The notes below the pieces were generated by a model. That model was not told the origin of the DNA and searched no databases. It was given only the letters and a program-made list of their open reading frames with translations. Source: Candidatus Latescibacterota bacterium (lineage in GTDB: Bacteria; Latescibacterota; UBA2968; UBA8231). Taken from it: a DNA stretch of 64,000 nt. Made by a program: the position numbers and the translations under genes. This document shows, in pieces, positions 50,927 through 60,318 of this stretch. Position 1 is the stretch's first letter, and every line of letters begins with the position of its first letter. The stretch lies in the NCBI GenBank assembly GCA_022819745.1, contig JAJEGS010000021.1, positions 186,001-250,000 of the forward strand, read 5' to 3'.

Positions 50927-52330
50927 TTATTCCTCCGTTGTGGTCGGCGTCAACAGCGCGTCGATGGGACCGCCCTCTTTGATGTAGTTGATAACTACGT
51001 CGCGGATCAGATCCTCTTCGAGCCATACCGACTTGGTAGTCCCGATCAATGACTCGCGCCGAGGCGGCTCGACGACGAAGGAGTTCGTCGCCACGGTATA
51101 GAGACGATCAGGATCAATCGTCGTGTCCGCAGTGGTTAGCCGCTCTAATAGTTCGCCGCCAATGTCCTTCCCGAGAATCTGCACGATGGCGAGTTGATTG
51201 CCGAAGGGGTGGATGGTCCAGATGTGACGGGCCGTAATGTTGCCCTGATACAAGCGATTCCGCACGCCCCCTTTGTTATAAAAGCCAATATCCGAGCCGG
51301 ACCGAGTCGCCAAGATGTGCTCTACGAGCATGTACATCTCCTCCTTACTCCAGTCTCGCTCGGTGTGTCCGATGGTGATGTCGACCAGTTCGGAGACGCG
51401 ATCTTCCCATTTTGCTACGATGGCAGCTACCTTGGGGTTCGGCTGTTGAAGTCGATCGTCAGCGGCGGGTACGACAAACCCCTCGACTTTTGTTACCTCT
51501 CCCGCATCATGGTCGTAGAGCATTTGGACGTGGCCGACGTGCGATGTATAAGCACCGGCGCGGACGATCGGAGTGCCTCGCACGATCTGAGGAGGACTGA
51601 TGACAGTGTGATTGTGACCGCTGACGATGAGGTCGATGTCGTCCACTGATTCGGCCAAGGTACTGTCAGCAACGTGACCGGCGTGGGACAGGAGGATGAC
51701 GATATCGACATGGGATTTGATCGAGTCAATGGCTGCACGGACGGACGCGATTTCTCCGTCGAACGTCACTCCTTCGTTGCCCTTCGTCGTGGTAATGTCT
51801 CTGGTTTTCTCCGTTGTGACGCCGACGATGCCGACGCGTAGGTCTTCCAAACTCAGCGTCGCGAAGGGCGCGTCGGCGATTAGTTCGCCAGCAGGGCCGC
51901 GCGCGTTCGCGCTCAGCAGGGGAAAGTCGGCGATATCGCGGTAGGCGAGGATTTCGCGCCAGCCATAGTCAAATTCGTGGTTGCCGAGCGCGACGGCGTC
52001 GTAGCCGACGGCTGTCATCACCTCAAAAATCGGTCGCCCCTGAAAGAGAGTTGAGATGGGCGTGCCGGATACGCAGTCTCCAGCATCCAGAGCCAGCACC
52101 TTTGAGGAACGAGCGCGTTCGCGGTCGAAGTACGTGGCGATGCGGGCTAGTCCGGCGGCTCGGTCGCCGTCGGACGAGATATAGCCGTGAAAGTCGTTAG
52201 TGTGCAGGACGACGAGGGTGTCGATGGTGGAGAAGGCGGGGGCGGCCCTCAGGCAGAGTAGAACCAATACTATGTGGAGGGACAATTGCCAAGTCTGCGG
52301 ATGGGAAGACGCTCTTGATATACGTTCCAT
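50927..52330 (-). CDS. Secreted bifunctional 5'-nucleotidase / metallophosphatase (UshA-like)
   Basis: 467 residues; GGAG upstream of the ATG. The signal peptide covers residues ~16-34. The metallophosphatase domain has HTNDFHG (43-49), LDAGDCVSGTP, GNHEFDYG (116-123), ILLSHAG and VSGHNHT, all the metal-binding motifs. From ~290 the substrate-recognition 5'-nucleotidase C-terminal domain follows (SDIGFYNKGGVRNRLYQGNIT, TIHPFGNQLAI). It removes phosphate from extracellular nucleotides in the periplasm. Together with the Tsx-like channel and NCS2 permease elsewhere in the window it would make a nucleotide-scavenging route. Converges on the DUF5069-like gene. Confidence 0.92.
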   Translation of the reverse strand: MERISRASSHPQTWQLSLHIVLVLLCLRAAPAFSTIDTLVVLHTNDFHGYISSDGDRAAGLARIATYFDRERARSSKVLALDAGDCVSGTPISTLFQGRPIFEVMTAVGYDAVALGNHEFDYGWREILAYRDIADFPLLSANARGPAGELIADAPFATLSLEDLRVGIVGVTTEKTRDITTTKGNEGVTFDGEIASVRAAIDSIKSHVDIVILLSHAGHVADSTLAESVDDIDLIVSGHNHTVISPPQIVRGTPIVRAGAYTSHVGHVQMLYDHDAGEVTKVEGFVVPAADDRLQQPNPKVAAIVAKWEDRVSELVDITIGHTERDWSKEEMYMLVEHILATRSGSDIGFYNKGGVRNRLYQGNITARHIWTIHPFGNQLAIVQILGKDIGGELLERLTTADTTIDPDRLYTVATNSFVVEPPRRESLIGTTKSVWLEEDLIRDVVINYIKEGGPIDALLTPTTTEE

Positions 52331-52434
52331 TGATTCTCCGTTCTCGTGGGTTATCGAGGTATGTGGCGAAGCTTGGTTGGATTAGAGGCGCAGCCGCAGC
52401 CCGGCGTGTTAAATGCCTGTCTCAGTCTTGAACC

Positions 52435-53247
52435 TCAGCACGAGTAGGGCATCAGCATCTTCTCCAGCAGTTGAACCCTCGCTGGTAGCCCACCCCAGCG
52501 AGGTGGCGTCCGCTGAAGATCCACATCAAGCCGGAAGACGTGCGTTCCGGGGTTCGAAGTTGTTCTATGTAGAAGCGTCCTACCCTCAGGATCCGATGCT
52601 AAGACTGCAATCTGCTCAGACTGCGTTTGTGCGTCGATACGGAAAGCGGCGATGATATGGGCATTGCAGTCCATTGCCCTTGCCGCCTGCAAGGTTTTCA
52701 GCTTGCTGCTCATAGACGCGACAAAAGAATCGGTTGGAGAAAGGATCAGGTCAATCGACTCCAAAGCCGCAGCTATGCTTGGTTCGGGAAGCAGAAAGTC
52801 AGCGCAGGCTAAGATCGCTATTTTGGTTCCGTCTAGGTCAATGGGTGTGAGGGTTTGGCCTGATTTGAATGGACCTGCCTTAGTTGGGTTCTGGGGAATT
52901 AGCTTCCTCTGGCTTCCCGCGTACCCATCCGGAGTCGCAATGAAATGCGTTAGGAACATACCGTCTGTTGCAGACTCAACTAGTCCAGCGCAGATGGCTA
53001 TTCGGTATCTCTTCGCCAAGGCACAGACTTCCTCCACGTGGGGTCCGTCGGGAACTGTTTCTCCGAGATTGACAAGATCGGTTTTAATTACACCGCCGGA
53101 GATGTTCAGCTCCGGAAAAACGTATATGTCTGTCTCAGAGGTTTCTCCACCAGCGAGGACCTCCTCCATCAGCGCTAGGTTCTTGTCCGAATCGCCTGTA
53201 GAGCAATTGTGAGCCACTGCGGCGATGGTTGTCCTTTTTGTCTTCAT
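52435..53247 (-). CDS. Carbon-nitrogen hydrolase (nitrilase superfamily) 1
   Basis: 271 residues from the ATG at 53247. The catalytic triad is E46 (VFPELN), K115 (SQRKLIPQ) and C148 (ILACADF). The 'CADF' in place of the more usual 'CYD' is less common. It is only distantly similar to the second nitrilase-like gene at 53836. The family cleaves amides or nitriles of small molecules; the substrate is not evident. The base composition from about 52.4 to 54.8 kb is less GC-rich than in the flanks, which may mean acquisition. Confidence 0.85.
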   Translation of the reverse strand: MKTKRTTIAAVAHNCSTGDSDKNLALMEEVLAGGETSETDIYVFPELNISGGVIKTDLVNLGETVPDGPHVEEVCALAKRYRIAICAGLVESATDGMFLTHFIATPDGYAGSQRKLIPQNPTKAGPFKSGQTLTPIDLDGTKIAILACADFLLPEPSIAAALESIDLILSPTDSFVASMSSKLKTLQAARAMDCNAHIIAAFRIDAQTQSEQIAVLASDPEGRTLLHRTTSNPGTHVFRLDVDLQRTPPRWGGLPARVQLLEKMLMPYSC

Positions 53248-53380
53248 AATCTCCGAGACTGAGGGTGACGTTTGACGTTTTCGCCATCCCCTAACCGCGC
53301 AGCGGTTGTGCGAAGGGAGAAGCCCGAAGCCGGGCACTGCATATTGGGCGGCACCTCCACTTCACCAACAGAACGCGGGG

Positions 53381-53827
53381 CTAAGACGCCGGCCACGCTA
53401 GGTCAACTGCGAATGCCCCCACCGCAGTGAGTGGCAGCGACCGGGCTTGATTCTCGGTGCACCACTCGCAACGGTCCGTCGAGCCGTCTTGCTCGAATCT
53501 GAGGTCGAGGAAGCTAACAGTAACATTGTAGATGATACCGACGTGGTGAACCGAGTCGTGCGGACGCTCCACGCTTCTGGGATAAGTGTGTGAATATACC
53601 TCAGTGATTCCAATTGTCTCGACCTCGGCGATGCCCGTCTCCTCTTCCAATTCGCGGAGCAGAGCAGCCTCTGGATGCTCTCCCCACTCAATCCCGCCGC
53701 CTGGCATAGTCCATTTTCCTTGGTCCAGTCCGCTAGCCATGCGAACCAAGAGAAGCCGACCTGACGGATCACGGCAAAGCCCATAGGCACCTATATAAAC
53801 GCGCGGAGTATCGGAGGCTGAAGACAT
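53381..53827 (-). CDS. Nudix hydrolase
   Basis: 148 residues. A complete Nudix box lies at 44-66 (G-x5-E-x7-RELEEETGI), preceded by the usual WTMPGGGIEWGE strand. Nudix enzymes hydrolyse nucleoside diphosphates linked to another group; specificity cannot be read from the box. It starts eight bases after the stop of the nitrilase-like gene at 53836, so the two are co-transcribed. Confidence 0.9.
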   Translation of the reverse strand: MSSASDTPRVYIGAYGLCRDPSGRLLLVRMASGLDQGKWTMPGGGIEWGEHPEAALLRELEEETGIAEVETIGITEVYSHTYPRSVERPHDSVHHVGIIYNVTVSFLDLRFEQDGSTDRCEWCTENQARSLPLTAVGAFAVDLAWPAS

Positions 53828-53835
53828 TATCGCAT

Positions 53836-54669
53836 TCAGTCGAAGGCATTTAGAGCTTGTGAACTTTCAGGGTAACACTCTTCGAGGAAGGCTCTGACAA
53901 TCGCTGGATTTTTCGACGAATCCCATCCGCGTCTTTCTTGGTCAGCTTCTGGTTCAATGTCCGCGATGAGCAAATCCTCAACAAATGGCTTTGACGAAGC
54001 AATTACCGCTCCATTGGGATCAATGATGTTTGTTGATCCGTAGGAAACAAATCCGTTTTGGTGCCCCGCGACGTCAGCCGCTATCACGGTCAAGCCATTC
54101 TCGACTGCTCGTGCGATCTGAGCGCTTCTAGCCCTAGCTACTACATCGGCCTTGTTAGGCGGCAAGCAGTTGTTCGTGGGAACGAAGAGAACAGTCGCCC
54201 CTTTGGCTGCCATGACTCGAGATGGCTCGATGTAATTGGTGTCATTGCAGATGATGATGCCAAATGTCAACGATCCGAGCGTAAACGTAGGCAGTTCATC
54301 GCCTGCATTATAGATCGAGTTGCGAATCGCCGGATACGCCTTTCTATAGCGACCGAATACCTTCCCGCGGTGAAAAATAATAGCTGTATTGTAGAGTCCT
54401 GTGTTTGCCGACTCGGTAAAGCCAATAATCGTACTCACTGTTTTGCTGGTGAGAGGCGAAAGAAACTCTTCCAATTGACCATTTTCGATGTTGAATGCCA
54501 GTTCGGACGGCCTGTCGGAGTAATCTGCTAGGCCGCCAAGGACCGCCTCTGGACAGCACAGTATCTCGACGCCTTTGTCTTCACATACATCTATTTGTGT
54601 CCGTAAATAGCTCAATGCTTCCATTGAGCCATTCTCGAGCAGTGGTGCCTGATAGGCAGCAATCTTCAT
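53836..54669 (-). CDS. Carbon-nitrogen hydrolase (nitrilase superfamily) 2
   Basis: 277 residues from the ATG at 54669, where the fold begins (KIAAYQAP). The triad is E41 (CCPEAVLGG), K110 (GRYRKAYP) and C141 (IIICNDTNY). The 'CND' form matches the subgroup that includes N-carbamoyl-type and related amidases only loosely. The frame is open upstream to 54795, but that part has no family similarity. First gene of the nitrilase-Nudix pair. Confidence 0.88.
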   Translation of the reverse strand: MKIAAYQAPLLENGSMEALSYLRTQIDVCEDKGVEILCCPEAVLGGLADYSDRPSELAFNIENGQLEEFLSPLTSKTVSTIIGFTESANTGLYNTAIIFHRGKVFGRYRKAYPAIRNSIYNAGDELPTFTLGSLTFGIIICNDTNYIEPSRVMAAKGATVLFVPTNNCLPPNKADVVARARSAQIARAVENGLTVIAADVAGHQNGFVSYGSTNIIDPNGAVIASSKPFVEDLLIADIEPEADQERRGWDSSKNPAIVRAFLEECYPESSQALNAFD

Positions 54670-54825
54670 GCGATAAATCCGATCCCGGTATGTTCTCCGA
54701 CGGACACTTACTCTTGGTCGCGTCGGACCGCATAGGCGATCCACTTCCGCTGAGAAAGTGCAAGGGGCATTCTCATTAACGTACAGCCCCTTCACATCGT
54801 CAAGGTCTTCTTTTTACCCCCACAA

Positions 54826-54855
54826 TTGTCAATAGTTAATAATTAATGCTTATTA
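54826..54855 (+). promoter_or_regulatory. Candidate promoter for the 54909 gene
   Basis: TTGTCA (54826-54831), an 18-base A/T-rich spacer, TTATTA (54850-54855). It is in the divergent gap between the nitrilase-like gene and the + strand gene. Confidence 0.35.
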
Positions 54856-54908
54856 GCCGCGAATATGGTTTTTGGGCACAACTCCCCTTAAAATGAGGAG
54901 GATACGAC

Positions 54909-56345
54909 ATGCGACAGCAGCGCACGATCTACTTTAACGATGCTCGGCACTACTATCTTTTTGCCTTTGAGCCGCCGATGGCGCTCGAAGACGCTTGGGT
55001 GCCAGTGGATGAGGTCGCAGGCACGGGGGTGGATACTTTTGCCTACGGGGTCGAGCGCGGCGACGGGCTTTTCTATCCATCGCGGGTGGGGATGATGTTC
55101 GGAGCGGATATTCAGCCCTTTGAGCAGGCCGCCTATTGGCGCACTTGGCACAACATGCAGAGCCTGATCGAACGCGGGCTCGACCCGCTGACAGTGCTCA
55201 TCGACCGGGCACACGACCATAGAATGGATTTCTGGGCTAGCTTGCGGATGGCCGCCTACGGGAATATGGAGTCGACCCATAAGCTGGCCGACGGCGGTGG
55301 CGGGCTAGCTCACGCGGAGGTGCGGGCGCACATCTTGCAAGTGGTTGAGGAACTGGCGACCGAGTACGAAACCGATGGTGTTGAGTTGGACTTTGCCCTG
55401 CCGGGCGGGGCACCGCGCATTTTGCGGGAGGAGGATGTGGAGGCGACGACGCCCGTTTTGACCGATTACGTAGAGCAACTCGCCGAGCGGGTGCGCGGGC
55501 AGCGGTCGGGGGTGGTCGGAGCGCGGGTGTTGCCCACTGAGGAGATGAACTTGGCGCAGGGCTTGGACGTGCGGACTTGGCTGGAGCGCGGGTTAGTGGA
55601 TTTCTTGGTGCCGATCCGCTACGGCTATATGATCCTCGACGGGGACATGCCGATAGATTGGCTGGTCGAGGCCGCGCACGCGGCCGATGCGGCGGTCTAT
55701 GGTACCTTGCAGCCCTACGTAGCTGATGAATCGGTTGGGGCCGAGCGGGTTTGCCCCACTCCTGCCCAACTGCGGGCGGCGGCGATGAATCTGTTGGATC
55801 GGGGCTGTGACGGGCTGTACGCGTGGTTTATGCCCTGGCCCTTAGGAGACCAGGAGCGCAGCGCGCTGAGCGAACTGGGCAGTCGGGAACTGATGCAGGA
55901 GAAGGACAAGCACTACGTGCTGGCGCGGCGGTCGGCGGATGCGGAAAACCAATACCCAGTGGCACTGCCGGTGGAGATCGCGGCCGACGATAGGGCACAG
56001 CATACCATTCCCTTTTACTTGGCTGACGACGCGCAAGAAGGCCGCGTCAGTCAGGTGTTCTTGCGGATCAGAATCGTTGATCTGGTCTCGGACGACCGCT
56101 TGGAAATCGCGCTCAACGGCCAGTCGCTGCAAGGGGAGATATGTCGTCGCGAGTACGGCTATAAGGTCGTTCCATATCAGGGCATGTGGCTGATTTTTGA
56201 TTTGCAGGAGGTGCGGCCGCAGCAGGGAGCCAACCGCTTGGAGATTGCGCTGGTGGAGCGGCCGGACGATTTGGTGAGTCCGCTGAAAGTCGCAGATGTG
56301 GAAGTCGAGGTGAAGTACCATCCACTGCCGACGGGGTTGGGATAA
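54909..56345 (+). CDS. Glycoside-hydrolase-like TIM-barrel protein
   Basis: 478 residues; GAGGAGG upstream sets the ATG. There is no signal peptide. Residues ~1-320 fit a TIM barrel of the GHL10-like type: TIYFNDARHYYLF, HDHRMDFWASLRM, ATEYETDGVELDF with the acidic strand end expected of a catalytic residue, and CDGLYAWFMPWPLG. Residues ~340-478 form a beta-sandwich tail (TIPFYLADD, VFLRIRIVDL, NRLEIALVERP). The catalytic residues cannot be assigned from sequence alone. It ends well before the terminator pair at 56548. Confidence 0.6.
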   Translation: MRQQRTIYFNDARHYYLFAFEPPMALEDAWVPVDEVAGTGVDTFAYGVERGDGLFYPSRVGMMFGADIQPFEQAAYWRTWHNMQSLIERGLDPLTVLIDRAHDHRMDFWASLRMAAYGNMESTHKLADGGGGLAHAEVRAHILQVVEELATEYETDGVELDFALPGGAPRILREEDVEATTPVLTDYVEQLAERVRGQRSGVVGARVLPTEEMNLAQGLDVRTWLERGLVDFLVPIRYGYMILDGDMPIDWLVEAAHAADAAVYGTLQPYVADESVGAERVCPTPAQLRAAAMNLLDRGCDGLYAWFMPWPLGDQERSALSELGSRELMQEKDKHYVLARRSADAENQYPVALPVEIAADDRAQHTIPFYLADDAQEGRVSQVFLRIRIVDLVSDDRLEIALNGQSLQGEICRREYGYKVVPYQGMWLIFDLQEVRPQQGANRLEIALVERPDDLVSPLKVADVEVEVKYHPLPTGLG

Positions 56346-56547
56346 GACTGTTTTGACATGGTAAACCCTCCTCCATAAATTGACCTGCCATGCAAGCGAA
56401 CAACTGCCTCTTATCTATTGCCCTGCGCATAGGCATCGAATTGAGCCGCATGAGAGGCTCCACTTGGGCCTCGCATAGGATAGGTGTGCCCAAACCGCTC
56501 TGAAGAGGCCAAGCTAAAGCATTTATAAACAATGATTTGTATAATTT

Positions 56548-56576
56548 AGCCGGGAGCCTCGTTTCCGGCTTTTTTA
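56548..56576 (+). terminator. First of two tandem terminators
   Basis: AGCCGG (56548-56553) pairs with CCGGCT (56565-56570), with an 11-base loop, then a run of T to 56575. A TATAAT (56540-56545) lies just before it. Ends transcription from the glycoside-hydrolase-like gene; the 200-base gap after 56345 holds nothing else recognised. Confidence 0.7.
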
Positions 56577-56586
56577 TGACTTTTAG

Positions 56587-56620
56587 AGACCGCGGGCTTA
56601 TTGTCCGCGGTCTTTTTTTT
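56587..56620 (+). terminator. Second tandem terminator, directly before the ABC exporter genes
   Basis: AGACCGCGG (56587-56595) pairs perfectly with CCGCGGTCT (56605-56613), nine-base loop, then eight T. The SD (GGAG, 56621-56624) of the permease gene starts at once after the T-run, so an attenuator role cannot be excluded. Confidence 0.85.
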
Positions 56621-56631
56621 GGAGATAACTG

Positions 56632-57426
56632 ATGATAACACTACTGCACAAATACGGGAAAACCATCGCCATCGTCGCGACACAGTCGCTCAACGACGCG
56701 ATCTGGGGCCTGATTGGCGATTTCGCGTTGCGGCTATTTCACGTGGTGATCCTGCTTTCGCTCTGGCGCACGGTGATGGCGGGTCAGGGCGTGGTTGCGG
56801 GGATGAGCTTGGAGGCGGTGCTGACCTATACCATGGTCGCGGCAATTTTTGCCGACCAGCTATCGGGCCGCACCCGGATCGACGACGATCTGTGGAGCGG
56901 GAATATAGCCAACCGCTTCTTGCGGCCGATGGGGATCTACGGGCAGATGCTGGCCGAGATGGTCGGCGGCTGGATCCCCGGTTTGCTGTTCTTTGCGCTG
57001 CCGCTGTTGCTCATTGCGCCGCTGCTGGGAGTTGACCCCTTGCCGGAGACGTGGACGGCTGGGCTGTGGTTCCTGCTCAGTTTGGCGCTGGGCGTGGCGG
57101 TGGGCACGGCATTGGATCTGTTCTTTGCTGCGTGCATGGTGTTCTTGGAGCACAGCGTGTACGCGCTGCAACGGATCCGCACCACATTGACGGTGCTGTT
57201 GTCGGGTCGGCTGGTGCCGCTGGCGCTGTTGCCGTGGGGCCTCGGGGACTATCTGGAGTGGCTGCCCTTCGCGTCGCTGGCGTCGGCACCACTGCGTCTC
57301 TACACCGGCACGGGCGATCCACAGGATCTCATCCCTTTGCAGGTAATCTGGGCTGTAGTGCTGTGGGTTAGTGCGCACGCGCTGTGGTGCCACAATCGCG
57401 AAAGGCTGGTGTCCCATGGCGGCTAA
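56632..57426 (+). CDS. ABC-2-type exporter permease subunit 1
   Basis: 264 residues with six hydrophobic helices (about 20-40, 58-78, 110-135, 140-165, 170-195, 235-258). It has the ABC-2 (PF06182-type, 'DUF990') character with a conserved opening amphipathic helix and the LWSGNIANRFLRPMG loop that contacts the ATPase. GGAG is seven bases before the ATG. It overlaps the second permease by 11 bases. The export substrate is unknown; related trios carry drugs, lipids or polymers. Confidence 0.82.
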   Translation: MITLLHKYGKTIAIVATQSLNDAIWGLIGDFALRLFHVVILLSLWRTVMAGQGVVAGMSLEAVLTYTMVAAIFADQLSGRTRIDDDLWSGNIANRFLRPMGIYGQMLAEMVGGWIPGLLFFALPLLLIAPLLGVDPLPETWTAGLWFLLSLALGVAVGTALDLFFAACMVFLEHSVYALQRIRTTLTVLLSGRLVPLALLPWGLGDYLEWLPFASLASAPLRLYTGTGDPQDLIPLQVIWAVVLWVSAHALWCHNRERLVSHGG

Positions 57427-58267
57427 CCACAACCCCGTAGTCCAGGTTATCAGGCGCTGGCGGGTGCAGGCGTATCTCGACTTCATGTGGATGACTCGGG
57501 ACTTCAAGTTTTTTCTCATTAACGTCGTCTCCGACATCGTCCTCAGCCTCTCGGGGGTAATGGCGGTGTTCTTGCTGGCCGAGCGCTTTGCTGGGATCGG
57601 GGCGTGGAGCCGGGACCAGATTCTCTTCATGCTTGGCTACGCCGCCCTAGTACAGGGACTGCTTGAAATGTTCTTCCGCTACAACGTGCTGGCCATCAGT
57701 CGCCGCATCGGCCGCGGCCAACTCGACCACACCTTGGTGCAGCCGCAGCCCTTGTGGATGGCCCTGCTCACGGAAGGCTTTATACCCTTCTCCGGCTGCT
57801 GGGGAGCCATCGTCGGGTTGGGGATCAGCGCTTGGTCTTGGGGGCAGTTGGATATGACTGTGGAATCTGGCTGGTGGCTGTGCTATGGAGTCCACCTGCT
57901 GTCTTCCTGTATGGTGGTCTTGGCCTTCTCCTATTTGTGGAGCGCGCTGGCGTTTTGGTCGCCCGTGGGTGCCGAGGAGATCAGCTCCCGCACGATTAGT
58001 TTTGCTTGGCAGTTGAAGTCGTTTCCGCTCGATGGGCTGCATCCGCTCTTGGTTAACGGCTTGTTGAGCGTGCTGCCGGTGGGTTTTGTCGCTTGGTATC
58101 CCTGTCGGGTTCTACTCGGGATTGACCAAGGTGCTGGATCGCTGTGGACTACGCCGATATTCGCCTGCGCCCTGAGCCTGGTGGCGCTGATAGCTATCAA
58201 GAAAGGAATGAATCACTATGGACACACTGGATCGCAGCGCTACTTGCGCTGGGGACATCGCAGTTGA
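57416..58267 (+). CDS. ABC-2-type exporter permease subunit 2
   Basis: 283 residues from the ATG at 57416, inside the end of subunit 1. Six hydrophobic helices and the same family loop (ISRRIGRGQLDHTLVQP) as subunit 1, to which it is related but clearly diverged, giving a heterodimeric channel. It overlaps the ATPase gene by 50 bases, so all three are tightly coupled. Confidence 0.82.
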   Translation: MAANHNPVVQVIRRWRVQAYLDFMWMTRDFKFFLINVVSDIVLSLSGVMAVFLLAERFAGIGAWSRDQILFMLGYAALVQGLLEMFFRYNVLAISRRIGRGQLDHTLVQPQPLWMALLTEGFIPFSGCWGAIVGLGISAWSWGQLDMTVESGWWLCYGVHLLSSCMVVLAFSYLWSALAFWSPVGAEEISSRTISFAWQLKSFPLDGLHPLLVNGLLSVLPVGFVAWYPCRVLLGIDQGAGSLWTTPIFACALSLVALIAIKKGMNHYGHTGSQRYLRWGHRS

Positions 58268-59234
58268 GTTAAAGGGGGTCAACAAGACCTTCTACCAGCG
58301 CCAGCGCTCGGCCCATGTGCGCGATGTGTTCAAGAATCTCTTTCGGCCACGAGTGCGCGAGGTTCGCGCCCTGCAGGATGTGGACCTTGTTGTGCGCCGA
58401 GGCGAGATCGTCGCCTACGCTGGCCCCAATGGTGCGGGCAAATCGACGACGGTCAAGCTGCTGTCGAGCGTGCTGGCACCGACGTCGGGAAGCGTGCGAG
58501 CTTTGGGAATGGACCCGCTGCGGGACCGGGTGGCCTATGTCAGCCGCATTGGCGTGGTCTTTGGCCAGCGCACGGAACTGTGGTGGGACCAACCCGTGTC
58601 GGCGAGTTTTGAATGGAAGCGGGTCGTGTGGGATATTCCGCAGGCGCGCTACGAGCGGATGCTCGGCTTTGTGCGCGAGTTGCTGGGCCTTGACGAGTTC
58701 ATGGACAGTCTGGCGCGGCAGTTGAGTCTAGGGCAGAAGATGCGGGCAGATCTGGGGCTGATGCTCATGCACGAGCCGGAGATTCTCTTCTTGGACGAGC
58801 CGACGATCGGCGTCGATGTGCTGGCTAGACGCCATATCCTCGACTTTATCAAGGATCTGAACCGCGAGAAGGGCGTAACGGTGATGATTACTAGCCACGA
58901 CATGGATGAGTTGGAACAGCTAGCCGGTCGGATTGTGATGATAGATCGGGGACGAATCGCCTTTGACGGTCCCTTTGACGAGTTGCGCAATCACTTCGGG
59001 GATCGGCGTCGGTTGCGCTTGCAGACGAGTGGGGAGGAGGCACCTGACCTGAGTCGAGCCGAACTCCTGACAACGGAGGCCGGCTGGCACGAATACGTTT
59101 TTGACGCGGAACAGGTTAAATTGCCGGCCCTGCTCGCCGAAGCCTCGGCGCAGGCGTCGGTGCTCGACGCAGAGACGCACCGAGCGCCGATTGACGAGGT
59201 GATCGCGGATATTTACGCAGAGTGGGAGGCGTGA
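58218..59234 (+). CDS. ABC exporter ATP-binding subunit
   Basis: 338 residues. Walker A GPNGAGKST at 69-77, signature LSLGQ at ~169-173, Walker B ILFLDEP at 189-195, switch His in TSHD. The ~90 residues after the nucleotide-binding domain form a regulatory tail. It resembles the CcmA/DrrA-like group that pairs with two ABC-2 permeases. The gene is read with subunits 1 and 2 as one operon, and ends three bases before the convergent FKBP gene. Confidence 0.92.
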   Translation: MDTLDRSATCAGDIAVELKGVNKTFYQRQRSAHVRDVFKNLFRPRVREVRALQDVDLVVRRGEIVAYAGPNGAGKSTTVKLLSSVLAPTSGSVRALGMDPLRDRVAYVSRIGVVFGQRTELWWDQPVSASFEWKRVVWDIPQARYERMLGFVRELLGLDEFMDSLARQLSLGQKMRADLGLMLMHEPEILFLDEPTIGVDVLARRHILDFIKDLNREKGVTVMITSHDMDELEQLAGRIVMIDRGRIAFDGPFDELRNHFGDRRRLRLQTSGEEAPDLSRAELLTTEAGWHEYVFDAEQVKLPALLAEASAQASVLDAETHRAPIDEVIADIYAEWEA

Positions 59235-59237
59235 ACC

Positions 59238-59933
59238 TTACTCAATGCCCAGCAGTTCGACTTCAAAAATCAGAGTGGCGTTGGCCGGAATCCCTGGGCG
59301 GCCCCCTGGGCCGTAGGCTAGCTCGGGCGGGATGGTCAGCTTGGCCTTGCCGCCCACTTTCATCATTTGCAGTCCCTCAGTCCAGCCTTTGACCACTTGG
59401 TCGAGAGCGAAGGTGACGGGCTCGCCGCGCTCCACCGAACTGTCGAAGACCGTGCCGTCAATCAGCGAGCCGTGGTAGTGGACTTTGACTCGGTCGGTGG
59501 CTTTGGGCGAGGCCCCAGTGCCGGCCGTCAGCTCTTTGAAGACGAGGCCGGAAGCCGTCTGCACGGCACCTTCTTCTTGGGCGGCCTGTTCCCTGAAGGC
59601 CGCGCCCTCTGCCTCGGCTTGGGCCTGAACTTTTTGCATGCGCTCCTGCAACATGGGGTTGATCTTGGGGCCGAATTCCTCTAGGGGAACGATGGGCTCG
59701 CTGCCCTTGACGGCGTCGGCAAAGCCCTGCATGACCACTGCTATTTCCGCGTCGCTGAATTGACCCCGGAACGGCTCTAGAGAGTTTTGCGCTATGGCTA
59801 GGCCCAAGGCGTAGAGGACCTTTTCTTCTTCGGTTTCCACTTTGGCCGGGGTGTCGGTTTTGGCTTCTTGGCCGTTGCAGGCGAGTAGGACGAGCGAGGT
59901 ACAACCTACCCCTAGCAGACGTGCTATCTTCAT
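59238..59933 (-). CDS. FKBP-type peptidyl-prolyl isomerase lipoprotein
   Basis: 231 residues from the ATG at 59933 (GGAG seven bases upstream). The lipobox LVLLAC comes at ~residues 15-19. An N-terminal FKBP_N helical domain (about 30-120) is rich in Glu/Gln/Ala. The FKBP fold spans ~125-231 ([46 protein letters not shown]). It accelerates proline isomerisation in periplasmic proteins, like Mip/FkpA. The frame is open upstream to 60152 but that part overlaps repeat block A and is not family-like. Confidence 0.92.
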   Translation of the reverse strand: MKIARLLGVGCTSLVLLACNGQEAKTDTPAKVETEEEKVLYALGLAIAQNSLEPFRGQFSDAEIAVVMQGFADAVKGSEPIVPLEEFGPKINPMLQERMQKVQAQAEAEGAAFREQAAQEEGAVQTASGLVFKELTAGTGASPKATDRVKVHYHGSLIDGTVFDSSVERGEPVTFALDQVVKGWTEGLQMMKVGGKAKLTIPPELAYGPGGRPGIPANATLIFEVELLGIE

Positions 59934-60116
59934 GAGATTTCTCCGCGTGAAAGATGGGTGTTGCGGCCACGCACCCTGCTTGGGAAGATAAGAAGGCGAT
60001 ATATTCCCGCTCGGCTTCACAGCGGAGGAGTCTGGCCGGATACCCAAGGAAAGTAGGCCGCTCCCGGTCCTAGGGCAAGGAGTGGGACGGCTCCTAGTGA
60101 GCCCGCCGATAGGGGT

Positions 60117-60138
60117 GACACCATTGCCGTGCTCAGGT
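60117..60138 (+). repeat. Diverged direct repeat, block A, copy 1
   Basis: Matches block A copy 2 (62419-62440) at 21 of 22 positions. First of three blocks in the 446-base gap 59934-60379. Confidence 0.85.
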
Positions 60139-60158
60139 CTTATAAGGCACAACTGAAG

Positions 60159-60188
60159 GCTGGCTGGACGACCTAAGTGGCCAGATCG
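60159..60188 (+). repeat. Diverged direct repeat, block C, copy 1
   Basis: Matches block C copy 2 (62625-62654) at 25 of 30 positions. The similarity continues more weakly beyond the block (GTCGGAG against GCCGGAG). Confidence 0.75.
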
Positions 60189-60280
60189 TTATATGTCGGA
60201 GCTTCTCTACATATACGCAATATACGCACGCAGCAGGCGATCCAGCCCTGCAAGCGGGTGAAGAGTTATGTTATTAAGGT

Positions 60281-60318
60281 AAGTATAACGCCAGCGGATT
60301 TTCGCATAACGCCGGATT
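60281..60318 (+). repeat. Diverged direct repeat, block B, copy 1, with internal half-repeat
   Basis: 60281-60303 matches block B copy 2 (62820-62842) at 22 of 23 positions and contains TATAAC (60284-60289). Within it ATAACGCCAGCGGATT (60285-60300) is echoed by ATAACGCCGGATT (60306-60318), 21 bases apart, like paired operator sites. It ends ~60-75 bases before the nuclease-ATPase start. Confidence 0.75.
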
